Source of the DNA: Aphrophora alni
Taxonomy: Eukaryota > Arthropoda > Insecta > Hemiptera > Aphrophoridae
Direction: 5' to 3'
Assembly (NCBI GenBank): GCA_963513935.1
Contig: OY740772.1
Coordinates: forward strand, 12,184,098 to 12,248,097
Length of the DNA: 64,000 nt
In this document: positions 12,655 to 23,430 of the stretch, in pieces
Layout of the letters: each line of letters begins with the position of its first letter
Position numbering within the stretch: the stretch's first letter is position 1
Position numbers and translations under genes: made by a program
The notes under the pieces: generated by a model
What the model was told of the DNA's origin: nothing
Seen by the model: the letters and a program-made list of their open reading frames with translations, nothing else
Databases searched by the model: none

Positions 12655-13418
12655 AGAGTGCCCCGTAAGTAAGCTCCCAAAAAAATCACAAGGGAAAAAA
12701 CAAATTTTAATTTTTTTCTGTAGGTTAAAGGAACAGAGTTATTGACAAAAAAAAAGACAGGAAACTAATAATTTCTTAGTAATTGTCTACAACACTATAA
12801 TTCCGTTACCTATTGCAAACATAGGAAGTGTCATTAATTTGTTTAATAAACACAAATGTTTTGAAATATTTAGCAAGAAAAAATTAAATAGGCGCCATTT
12901 TGAAATAGTTAAGCTTCAGATTCAGAGCAATGGGTTTTATTTTTATTTTTAAAGTTTTAGAATTCATAAATATTTTAGTTTTAGGTAGACAACTACCAAG
13001 AAATTATGTTTCCTGGTTTCGTCAATAACTAGGTTACCCCTTAACTTACAGAAACAATACAAAATACGTTTTGTTTGTCATTATAAAATGTAACTTTTTG
13101 TAAATTTTGTGTAAAGTTAATGATTTTCGAGATATTTAATATTAAATATTTTAAACGGCCGCCATTTTAAAAATAAATCAAATAAAGTCTTTTTTTCAGT
13201 ACATTTATAAAACGTAACATACAAAATTCGTATACCAAATATGAACTCAATATCTTTTCTATTTCCAAAGTTATAATGTTTTTTGTTAAAAAAAACAAAA
13301 TGGCGGATATATCCAAAATTAAGCGTATTTGGATTTTTTTTTAATTTTTAATTTTTTCTTTATACTGACCTATAGAATAATTTTCTGAATTTTGTTAGCT
13401 TACTTACGGGACACTCTG
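12655..13418. mobile_element. Delta-related element with clean terminal inverted repeats
   Basis: The left terminus AGTGCCCCGTAAGTAAGCT (from about 12657) is matched by right AGCTTACTTACGGGACACT (13397), only one mismatch. The inside is an imperfect palindrome with GGCGCCATTTTG and AAAATGGCGGATAT blocks. It is non-coding, about 765 bp. Confidence 0.8.
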
Positions 13419-13998
13419 TATATGCCTAAATTGTGATTAAAGCTAGATGACGCATCTGAACTGTAAAGCATTGCACCATACGACAGCTACCAATCTAAAA
13501 AACATATTTTTAGTAAAGTCAAAACAAATACAACCAAAAAAAAATTGTTTAGACCAATTACCTAACTTTTTCTTATGAACTACCGTTTAGAAAATGTACC
13601 CTGTCCTAAAAGTTCACAAAAAAAATCACACGATTTTATCATTAACATTGTCTCACCAAAACACAGTTATGTGTGAATCCTACTGGGAAGGTTAATGACA
13701 CGAGTTACAACATATTATTAATTAGATGGAACTCAAGTTCATGATCATGCGCAAAGTACCATGACTGAAAGTGAGCTTTATGTTAAACTCACGTGAGAAA
13801 GTCTCTCACAATTAATTGTACGTATTATTAGTGCTGTGTCTTTTCCTAGATTCACCGTTATTTATTCTCCCGTAGAGAAGAGAAGATTGCATGTTATCAC
13901 AGTTCAATGTATCTTATGTACTAGCTAGGGATTTGTGTTCAAATTCTAGGGATCGTCGCTTTATAAAAAAGGGAAGAAAAATCATAAAATTAAGCCTC

Positions 13999-14038
13999 AA
14001 CCTAACCTAACATAATCTAAACCAACCTAACCTAACCC
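13999..14038 (-). repeat. Degenerate CCTAA (telomere-type) block
   Basis: Several CCTAA units with variants (CATAATCTAAACC) lie immediately before a beta-family copy. Confidence 0.7.
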
Positions 14039-14125
14039 TCTAATAGGCTACTATGATTCCGTCAGGATCAGAAGAGAACAAGAGATGGTCAAGAGAGACA
14101 GTATAAGAAAGTTATTTGAAGAAAG
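14039..14125 (+). mobile_element. Beta-family repeat copy
   Basis: GTCAGGATCAGAAGAGAACA followed by AGAGATGGTCAAGAGAGACA, directly after the CCTAA block. Confidence 0.6.
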
Positions 14126-14634
14126 AACTAACAAAATGTTAGACAATATCATTCCTATGAAATACATAAGTATTATTTTTATTTAGAAATACCAAAGTCC
14201 AAATTATTTGAGAAAACCCCCTCGTATAAATTAAACTTTTGACTAGTATAATATTCAAAACTGGCTTAAAATAATTTTTAACAGTTGGTGCATACTATTC
14301 TTGTCTGGAGTTTATATCAGGGTGATGAACACTTGTGATTATTTTGATAAATTTAATTTTGTATCTGTGGTTTAGGTTGCTTCCCTGTTTACTAGATTTG
14401 ATTGTGTTCTATTTATTGAGTTATGTATTTTGTTTAAAAAATTAGGGGATCACCGGGAGTCCAAGATCCTGGAATCAACTAAAAGATTTTAATAGAGGGT
14501 CATGTGACATGTCGTTCTAAAACTTTTTTTTAAGTAGGGCGGAAAAAAAGCGGATCTAGAACGTACACGTTTGTAAACTTTAAAACCCGCTATTTTCGAT
14601 AGGAATAATTTTTTAAGAACCGGTTTGTGGCTCC

Positions 14635-14637
<3 letters not shown>

Positions 14638-14676
<39 letters not shown>
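14638..14676 (+). repeat. Poly(A) run, 39 bp
   Basis: A homopolymer of 39 A. It could be the tail of a retroposed sequence lying to its left, but I recognise no retroelement there. Confidence 0.9.
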
Positions 14677-14682
<6 letters not shown>

Positions 14683-14954
14683 ATTTGATGTAGGCTACAT
14701 ATTGACCTATGCTCTTATTTAAGATTTTCTTCTGACTTCCAGTGGGCCGTCCTCCATTGGAGTTAGACAGTCAGAAAGCGTATCAAAACCCAGGTATTAG
14801 ACTTAAGTCTAATATGGATATGCGGATTTACAATTTTCTAACCTTATAACAAAAAAGGATGGGGGAAGGGACTTAAAACTCGTCCTTTATATGTTTTATC
14901 TAGTTTATTATGTAGGACTACATATTATTTTGACTATATAATATGTACTACTAT

Positions 14955-15045
14955 GTATAGGGTATTTCAAATTGACTTGTTTCTTGTAGCTCATTTTGAA
15001 CCACCCCCGGAATTATCTCCGCGCATTACAGAAACACCCTGTATA
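14955..15045. mobile_element. Miniature delta-end element (91 bp)
   Basis: The start TATAGGGTATTTCAAATT pairs loosely with the end GAAACACCCTGTATA, with TCATTTTGAACCACCCCCGG between. It may be an internal-deletion derivative of the larger palindromic elements. Confidence 0.45.
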
Positions 15046-16086
15046 TGAGGGATAGAGAAAATAATTTGATGGGTGAAAAGACCGATGAGTTTTTGAGAAT
15101 GATTTCTCAAATGAAAGAAATGAGAAATTCCGTCAAATTTATCCACAGCTCTAAATAGTAATCCATTACAATTAAGCTATTAATTGAGGTCAAATTCCTT
15201 TTTTCCCGTTAATTATTTCTGAAAGGTGATATTTTTTACTGGAATTGCGGGTCATTAATTTAAAAATCTAATTAAAATTTGAATTGAATCGGTTAAGAGA
15301 TACTAATCGGTTAATTAAATCTACTTTTGAGCAGAATTTGATCAAACTGGTTGAAAACAATTTGGTTAAAATCGTCATTTGGTGTTTTTTTTTTTTTTTT
15401 TCCTTACCACAACTACTTATAAACTTTGAATATTCAGAAATGTTTTAAATAAAAAGTTATGAAAGAAATATTCCCAAATACTAAACTTAAACCTAATTCT
15501 AAAACGTGTATCTCCACAAAAATCACCATTTTTTAACCCACGACATATGTTAGAAAGTAAAGACGACTCAAAGCATCCACACCGACATTAGATTTGACAA
15601 CCGAGACAACATGTTTTCTTTTTTATAAATATAAATACGAGAGTATCCTGTATTGAGGTGTAAAAATACTACGCGTCCATGTAACAATTACGTGCAATTA
15701 TTTAATGGCAGATACCAAATAAGGACGCATAGCGTAGCCGACCTCACGGCATGCATTCTGCCCATTTCAGATGTCCCATAACTCTTCCTGCTATCTCCTT
15801 TTTTAATTCCTTTCCTTCATAAACACGTAGCAACTTGGCAGTTTGACCCAAGACGGGCGGTTTTTTTCATGTTTTCGGACCTCCAAGACTACAGAACATA
15901 ACAGTCGTTGTAATTTATTAGACATATTTTTTTGTATTTTGGCGCAAATAAGATAAAAAGGAAATTTTAGTTTTTCGGTAACCTGGGCTCAAAAGAGCGG
16001 TTTTCGAATTATCTATATCTGTCAGCTGTACAGAACTCTACCAATTAAACGAATAATCGATTTGACCAAATGTACACAGGCTCCCT

Positions 16087-16970
16087 ATACAGGGTGTACT
16101 CAAACTAAGTTCCAATTCCTCGGGTCAAAATAAGTAAATAAGTTCCTATCAATAAACGTCCTAAAATGGTTAGTTTTCCATCTGTCAGATATTTTGTGTA
16201 TTTTTTTTTTTAAACATTATATTTTAGGAAATAAATAAGATATGGAGTTCAAATTTCGTATATACATTATTGTATGTGATATTTTATCAATGAACAAAAA
16301 CAAATACTTTTTTGTATGTTTACAAAATGGCAGCCGTTTAAAATTTTAAATATTGAAAACTATTAATTTTACAAACACGAAAGAAAACTAATTTCAGTGG
16401 GAAATCATATATTATAGTTTTTTGTAGAACATAATACAACTTAACGTAAACCACACAATAAGAAATGTGTAGAGTATTAAAGTTTTAAAATATTGAAAAC
16501 AGTTTTTGTGAGATGTGAGACAAACAATTCAATAGCCATTAAAAAGATGGATTTCATTTTCATTGATTTCACTTTTTAACCCTTATAATTTCACGCCCGT
16601 GTCTGATTGTCTCTAAGTTGCGACCCACCTAGACAGACAAGACAATAGATTTTATACATAGTATTTAAGCCAATAACTCGGTTATCTTTAGAGCTGCCGG
16701 AAAAAATAAAAAACTGTTTTGTTTGGCATTAAACTTTTTTTTTGTTTCCTGAATTTTTTTTTTCATTTTTTGTTAGGGGTAAAAATGCTACGAACAAATT
16801 TGAAAGTAATATATTTTCTATTTCCAAAGATATTAGGTGTTTAGCAAAAACAAGTCAATATGGCGAGTAATTCGAAAATAAACATATCCGGACTTATATT
16901 TATTGAAACTTTTTTTCATCTAAATAACCTGGTGAAATTTGGGAGAATAATTTCTAGACGCTCTGTATAT
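16087..16970. mobile_element. Delta-family palindromic element, diverged
   Basis: It starts ATACAGGGTGTACTC and ends ACGCTCTGTATAT. It shares TTTTCCATCTGTCAGATAT, AAAATGGCAGCCG and AACATATCCGGACTTAT with the other delta copies. The longest open frame of the window (157 codons from 16860) begins inside this element and is not a supported gene. Confidence 0.55.
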
Positions 16971-17999
16971 TTGAAACTTTACATTTATTTATATTATTTG
17001 TATTGTCCTACATATAGAAAAAAAAATATAGCGGTAATAAAAAATAACCTTATGGTGCAAAAATATAGAGTTACAAATTTCATTTTTGGGAATATTATGT
17101 GTAGGACATCAAATAAAACTAGAAGTTTTGCTGATTACGAATATGTATGTTTATTTGTGGAAGAAATTAATGTGTTGGCTCTAGGCCGTTTAAAAGACTT
17201 CGACTTTATAAAAATAACTGTCACTATTAAGTCGTGTGGAAATCTTTACATTTCACCAAAAACCGTCGATTGTAAACTATTCCAACGTTACTATGACGTC
17301 CACAAGTCACCAACTTCAGATGAGGACAAATAAATGTTTTGTTTTGAACCTTTAGAGCTCACATTGTATTTAGAAAATCTCCTTTTTTTAAATCTTATGA
17401 CAGTCCTCCAACAAATTCGAGCTGCATTGGTATTTGATTTTTTACATGGATGTGTGAAAGTGTGCGCAATATTTCCGCAAACCTTCAGTTTGAAAACAAC
17501 TTTTAAAATATCTAGTCTTCCTGATTCCCTCTAATTGGTACTTCGTGCTTAAACGGATAAACCTATTTTGATGAAATCTCTTACCTCGGCGTTGCTTAAA
17601 GCCACCGATTTATAAAATAAAAACTAACAGAAAACAATGCAGAGAGGATCGGACAGGTGTATTATACTGCCAAGAAAAGAAATAAAACTTTGGGTAAATG
17701 ATTGAACACAGGCGTGACTTGAGTGTGAGAACATCGCCAATATGGTAATGTATTCGTGCACTACGCTGGGCGCAGCAGTATACCACACAACTTGCAATGC
17801 TCATCCTCTAATCCTCATCAACTTCTGCCCACTCACTGCTTACACTCCTATTTTATTCTCACACATTTTTTTAAACTGTTTAATTGCTTTTATAAATAGT
17901 TCGATAGTTTTTACACATATTTCAAAATTTCTGTACAGCTTCTGATTGTAGTAGACCTCCTTATCTGATACAGTTGAGATACAAAAGAGAAATAAAAAC

Positions 18000-18295
18000 G
18001 TACAAATGTTCCTTTATAAGTTGGGTAAATCTTTCTTCCTTTCTGTACTGTCGTCTGTCTGTTTTTTTGGAGTCTGTAATATGTACAAAGTTCTACAGCC
18101 GAAACACATGAACCGATTTCAATCAAACTTATTACGTGGACATATTTTAGTTACATCCGGGACGTTTGTTTATTTATTCAATAACTCCAAATTGTGCGGC
18201 AGCTACCATTAAAAAAAAAAAAAATTACGATTTTCTCAAAATCTGCTCCAACGATTTCGTTCAAATTTAAGTGAAATTGAAAAATTAGTTAAGAA
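18000..18295 (+). mobile_element. Alpha-family fragment
   Basis: Contains CATGAACCGATTTCAATCAA, TTCAATAACTCCAAATTGTG, and GATTTTCTCAAAATCTGCTC followed by CAACGATTTCG. Confidence 0.5.
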
Positions 18296-18460
18296 CTAAT
18301 TGCCAGGGCGGTGTCACACTGGCGTACCAGAGTGGAGGTATGTACAGCTTCTAGGCCCGATTAGTCGGAGACACCAAAACAAATTGTGAAACACACAATA
18401 ATGAAGTTGAGAAATCCAATGTAACAACTATTTTAAACAAAATTACACTATACTGTATTA

Positions 18461-19015
18461 TACAGGTTGTTCAGAAAATGTCGTACCAAAACTTTAAGTG
18501 GTGGTTATAAGGGTCAAAATAAAGACAAATGTTGCTATAAGCATTTATCCGGATACATTTCGTTTTCCATCTGTCGGCCATTTTGTCTATTTGAACAATA
18601 ACTATAGCTTTTGAAATTATTAAGATTTCCAAAATGCCTATAGACATTTTTCATGCTATACTTCATTTTTTATTAAGAATCAACTTTATCTTATAAATTG
18701 TCGAAATGATGACTGTTTTCTTTATTCTTTAATATCTTTAAAACCATTATCTTTACAAAAATTTAAACGGCCGCCATTTTGAACATTTATGAGATAAAGT
18801 TTTGATTCTTGGTGTACTGATAAACTGTTGCATAAAAAAATGTGTAAACCAAATATCAACTCGAAATATTAATGATTTCAAAAACTATAAATATTTTTTA
18901 AAAAAATACAAAATGGCCGACAGATAAAAAACGGAGCGTTTCAGGGCATATGTTTGCAGAAACTTTTTGTTTATCCCTTAAAGTTTAGCGCGAAATTTTC
19001 TGTACTCTCTGTATG
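18461..19015. mobile_element. Delta-family palindromic element
   Basis: It starts TACAGGTTGTTCAG and ends ACTCTCTGTAT. Inner inverted blocks pair: CGTTTTCCATCTGTCGGCC (about 18560) with GGCCGACAGATAAAAAACG (about 18913). The whole element is one imperfect hairpin of about 555 bp. It contains GCCGCCATTTTG and ACAAAATGGC motifs typical of the family. Confidence 0.75.
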
Positions 19016-19045
19016 ATGGGGCTGGGTAAGTACTATAATGGTACA
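19014..19045 (+). mobile_element. Gamma-family terminal fragment
   Basis: GATGGGGCTGGGTAAGTACT matches the inverse of the left end at 32.45 kb, including the subterminal GATGGGG. It abuts the right end of the palindromic element at 18461-19015. Confidence 0.4.
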
Positions 19046-19369
19046 CATCAACATGTTTCATAGTTAAAATATCTGAATCATGTCTATTATATTTCAAAAA
19101 TATTTTGAAATCATATTTTATGGCTACAACAGAAAATAAAATAGTTACGGTGGTTTAAAAAAAAGATTTTCTTTTCGTCTTGTTCATCTATCCTTTTAAA
19201 CATTTATCTAATTTTACATGATTTATTTACACCCCGCCCTCCACCCCTTGAAGTCTTAAATTGAACGTTGGTTTATAAAACCCCTCCCTCACTACAAAAT
19301 AAATTCATATTAACAAATTAAAATAGGTCTATTTAATTCCCTACTTGGATTGTTCTACACTACTATCTT

Positions 19370-19570
19370 ACTTAACTTACACTAGATTCTAGCACGTTTT
19401 TACAAATTATTTGTAGTCCTACGTTAGTACACATCCAAGACTACGCCTAGTTACATTTTTATCTGGTTTCAACAATGATAAGTATAGAAAATCAGATAGT
19501 ATAGATAACAATGAAAATCGCCTCCTGAAAATTCACAAACGTCAAATGTTTGTTTTAGATAAAACCAATC
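19370..19570 (+). mobile_element. Partial copy of the 28.2-kb foldback family
   Basis: Reads AACTTACACTAGATTCTAGC, then TTAGTACACATCCAAGACTA and TACATTTTTATCTGGTTTC, in the same order as the right half of the 28.2-kb element (about 28.20-28.32 kb). It ends with CAAACGTCAAATGTTTG. Confidence 0.55.
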
Positions 19571-20039
19571 GATAAAAAAATATAAATACTGCAGGATTTA
19601 AATTTAAATAAATAATTTGTGGAACAGATAAGAAACTAGCTCAAATCTAATGTAGACCTATTTATAATCATGGAGAATTAAATAGTCAGAGAAAATAATA
19701 AATCAGGTTCAAAACACAATTTAAAACGCTTTAGAATGTACCAGCGATCGTGGGTAAAACTATTTTAATTAAAATTTCAGTTTAAATAACTGCAAATAAA
19801 AACAACATCTGAAAAATTTCAAGTAACATTTAACACGCGTGAAAAAATCTTAGTTGTCATATTAACAATGTTGGTCATTTCCAAAGTTTGTTAAACGGTT
19901 TTGTTTTTTTTCAATAAAGCAGCAAAGATCCTCCATTTAAAGTTTCCTAGTATCAACAGTTTAAGAATAGTACCCAGGATAAAATAATCACCCTGTATAT
20001 ATCTCAATAATCGTAATTTCAAAATTTGTTGAAACAATT

Positions 20040-20093
20040 CTCTTGTATTTTAACCATTACAAAAATGCACCTCAACCGACTGAGCCACGCCGC
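20040..20093 (-). repeat. tRNA-like A-box (possible SINE head)
   Basis: On the minus strand, GCGGCGTGGCTCAGTCGGTT followed by GAGGTGC (20067-20093 on +) contains TGGCTCAGTCGG, a canonical RNA polymerase III A-box as in tRNA 5' halves. No B-box (GGTTCGAATCC) is present at the expected distance and no cloverleaf can be drawn, so it is not a working tRNA. It is a truncated tRNA-derived SINE head or a tRNA pseudogene fragment. Confidence 0.4.
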
Positions 20094-20345
20094 TTACCAC
20101 ATTGTTTACAAACGGACTATAATAAAGTTAAAATAACAGGTTAGGAACAATGCTGTATTACTATACAACTCATTCAAGACACAAGGAACGCCTGAGGGTA
20201 ATACCGGAGGGTAGAAACAGCTGGATGAGTTAATTTAGACGTCCATTGTCTACAGAGTCAAAATATTAATTATACTGCAAATACCCTCCTGCAGATAAAT
20301 CACCCGAAGACACTGAGTAGGCCGTGAAAGTGCGAGTGCTAATAT

Positions 20346-20364
20346 GTTAGGTTAGGTTAGGTTA
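20346..20364 (+). repeat. Short TTAGG block
   Basis: Three TTAGG units in a row followed by TTAC; no other structure is obvious around it. Confidence 0.7.
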
Positions 20365-20569
20365 CTTGATTAATGCCTTTAGACAAGGCAGATAAGCTTC
20401 CTTCAAGGTCAGTGTCTAGCCTCCCACACATGTTACTGTGCTTTGAACAGGCACTAACTTTGTTAGATAAACAAATAGAATTATAACTGTGTCGGAATGA
20501 TTACAATTTCGATTCAAGGTGGTCTTTTTTTGTATTTCTCTCTTACACGTAAATAGAGATAAAGATATG

Positions 20570-20860
20570 TAACGGGTCAGGAAATTTATGTTCACATTTT
20601 TTGCGGATATTCGTTTTGAGTTCATCCGAGTACTAAAATTGAGTTTTGGAATTAAATTTATCTGTGTCTGATGTATTTCGTCTCTACTCTGAAGGGTTCT
20701 ACAGTAAAAACACTTGAACAGATTTTAATAAAATTTTTTATGTTGATAAATCTCAAATTTTGTAGGATATAATCAAATGTACAAAATTACGATTTTTTTC
20801 AAAATCGGCTTTATTGATTTTGATCAATATTTTGCGAAATATTTTGCTAATCGTAAATGT
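20570..20860 (+). mobile_element. Alpha-family fragment
   Basis: Contains AACGGGTCAGGAAATTTATG, TCATCCGAGTACTAAAATTG, ACTTGAACAGATTTTAATAA and TTTTCAAAATCGGCTTTATT. Confidence 0.45.
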
Positions 20861-21029
20861 TTTGTCGATTACTGAGTGTTTGTAATTTAAAAGTCGTTAT
20901 AAAGAAAATGTTTATCAGTTAAACTAATGTTTTAGTACGTTATGATAAAAAAATATTGTTTATGGCACTGTATAATAAGAAATAACTAGTAGGCATATCA
21001 TAAAGTGTTGTGTGTTCTTGACAACTATC

Positions 21030-21787
21030 AATTCTTTTCGTTTTAGGGTTTTTAACTATAACTTGGTTATTTTTCAAGTTTCAGAAAATATAATAAACCT
21101 ATTTTGATCTCATTAAAAAATATTAATATTTTGTCTCTATTAAAATATTCTTGAAATTTACTGTTTCCGAGATATATGACTTTAAAAATTATAAACCCTC
21201 TCCATTTTGAATATTTACATAGTAAAGTTTTATATCTTGGTATCTAAATATAAAAGTCATTGACTGATCACGAAATCTCTGAATCCAAGGAAGCCTAGAG
21301 CTATGAAATTTTTAACATGGTTTGGGGTAGATCTGTAGTAGAAAAGTACTAAGAAAAGGTTTTGAAAATGTTCCACTTCAAAGGGGTGTTTTACCACTAA
21401 AACAAGTATCATATCTTTGTTATTTATGGGTCGATTTTGATAAAAAATGGGTGTGTAGTTGTATTTGGGCATAATTGATTTCCATAGGACTACCATTAGG
21501 GTTGTGCTAAAAAATATATTTTTTTATAAAACTATCTCAACTTATCCCCAGGTGAAATTAGGGCCATCAGCAAGTACTGATTAAAAGTAGCATAAGCAAT
21601 ACGTATACCAATTTTAACATAACATTGCTAATTTCAAAAGTTATAATTTTTTGTTAAAACATAAAATTGCTGACAGACGGAAAATGAAGCGATTCCGGAC
21701 CTATGTTTATATAAACTTTTTTCTTCTTATTTTTAGCTCTAGAAATAAGTCACGAAATAGCTGTGAATTTTGAATCACCCTGTATAC
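21030..21787. mobile_element. Delta-related element, interrupted
   Basis: The right end GAATCACCCTGTATA (21772) and inner AAAATTGCTGACAGACGG (21663) match the delta right arm. The left part (ACCCTCTCCATTTTG at 21196) matches the delta interior. About 300 bp at 21.26-21.56 kb is not shared with the other copies and looks inserted. Confidence 0.45.
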
Positions 21788-22327
21788 GCGCAAATATCAT
21801 TGTTGTAACTACCTCTATACTTAGAATGTGTGAGAAAGTAACAAGATTGCTCTCAAAGACGAGAAGGTAAAACATTAATAACAATCACACATTTCTCACA
21901 TTATATTATCGATCTCATCCTATCCTTAAACATTAAACTAATTTAATTTCTACAACCAAAATCCAGGTTTACAACTGTGTCAGTGGTCAGTCCAGAATAA
22001 CAGTAGTACCGGTGTTAAAAGTATAATCTAGACCACTAACGGTTCCCTCCAGCTTGCATAACCATTTTATGTCAGCTAGTTTTCCCACTTTATGGGATTA
22101 TCCCATTCCCACGCGAGTCGACTCGTCCAAATATTGATTTACATGTTGATTGTGGGCGGATACAGTTAACATTCACGTGTCCCATTAACTCCCTGACCTA
22201 AAGGAACCGATAAAAATCGCGTGCAGGAAAAACCGCAAGTTTCTAAAGATTGGGGAGACTTCAAATAGAGTTTTAATTTACTTCGTTGTTTGAAAGTGAA
22301 AAACCTGGCTTAAAACATAGAATGGAA

Positions 22328-22470
22328 GAGTCTAAAAAGACCAGTAGTTATAGCTTCAGGGTCGGAAAAGAACAAGCGTTGATCAAGAGAGATATGATAA
22401 GAAAGATCTAACATAAGGCTACATGAAATGTGTAGATCCAGCTAGACCCTCCGGGATTGCTATACCCGTA
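22328..22470 (+). mobile_element. Beta-family repeat copy
   Basis: CAGGGTCGGAAAAGAACAAG, TTGATCAAGAGAGATATGAT, GTGTAGATCCAGCTAGACCC and TCCGGGATTGC. Confidence 0.6.
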
Positions 22471-22571
22471 CTCACTGTAGTGAGCACCTGAGGGTAAGAT
22501 TATATTTTCGTTTCTAACATGTACGTTGACAAAATTTATGTAAGGGTAAAAAAAAATCTATGTTTATTTTT

Positions 22572-23430
22572 ATACAGGGTGGTTGAAAGATGTGTGACAG
22601 CTGTTTTATTCGATAAGTAAAACATTTAAAAAAAACTTTCACATGTAAACCCCAGCTTTTTTGAGTTAAAATTAGTGGTATCACCAAATTTTTCATATCA
22701 CACGCCATTTTTACAATATGGCCGTCAGCTTTATATTTTCTTATTAGAAATCCAATTTTTATATTTAACTGTTTAAGAGCTATAAGCACTAAAAATTGTG
22801 AATATTCAGAAGTCCATTTTCCGTAACTTAAAACAGTTGAACTGAATTAAAAAATGAAACATGGAATGACTAATGTATTAAAATATATTAAAAGTTTGAA
22901 AAGCAACATTTTGGTTTTTTTTTACTGACGTGGCAGGCAATTTTTGAGAAATTAATCATTATTTTTCTAGATAAAAATAATGCCAATACACTTTATTAAT
23001 ATCGGGTGGTTATTTGATACTCTTTAAGCCTTAAAACAGCTGTTTTGCAAATTTTACAATTTAAAGCAGTTAAAACAAATTTTGTTAAAATTGTTTTTGA
23101 ATATGCGATTTTACCGATTATCTTTTATTAAAAATTTTCTAATAATTGTCAGAGCTACTACGGGCTGACACCAGTTTGTAATTATTACTGGATGTATTAG
23201 ACTCAAACATCTAATATCATTCTTAATTACATCATCCTACATCTTATATTATTCTGGGTGTGTGAATAAGATGTAACTGGGTGTGTAATCTAGCCGAAAC
23301 AAATGTATTAATAGTACTAATACAGCTTGTACTTAATTGAAATTTTGGTAAAATATACCATGTAGAATAGAATAGAAAATGTCTTTTTTTAAGGGCAAAG
23401 TTAGAGCCATAAATTCCGCCTAACGTCAAA
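22572..23430. mobile_element. Element related to the 48.5-kb foldback
   Basis: Starts TACAGGGTGGTTGAAAGATG. Its first 140 bp are the reverse complement of about 42.88-43.01 kb, and its second half (TGTAATTATTACTGGATGTA) matches 42.49 and 48.34 kb directly. This is the arrangement expected of a palindromic family. Confidence 0.55.

Noticed and set aside
16860..17333. Longest open frame of the window (157 codons, +)
   Set aside because: It begins inside a delta-family palindromic element, shows no recognisable domain and has a composition like translated AT-rich intergenic DNA.
20067..20093. Functional tRNA gene
   Set aside because: Only an A-box-like segment; no B-box, anticodon arm or acceptor stem.
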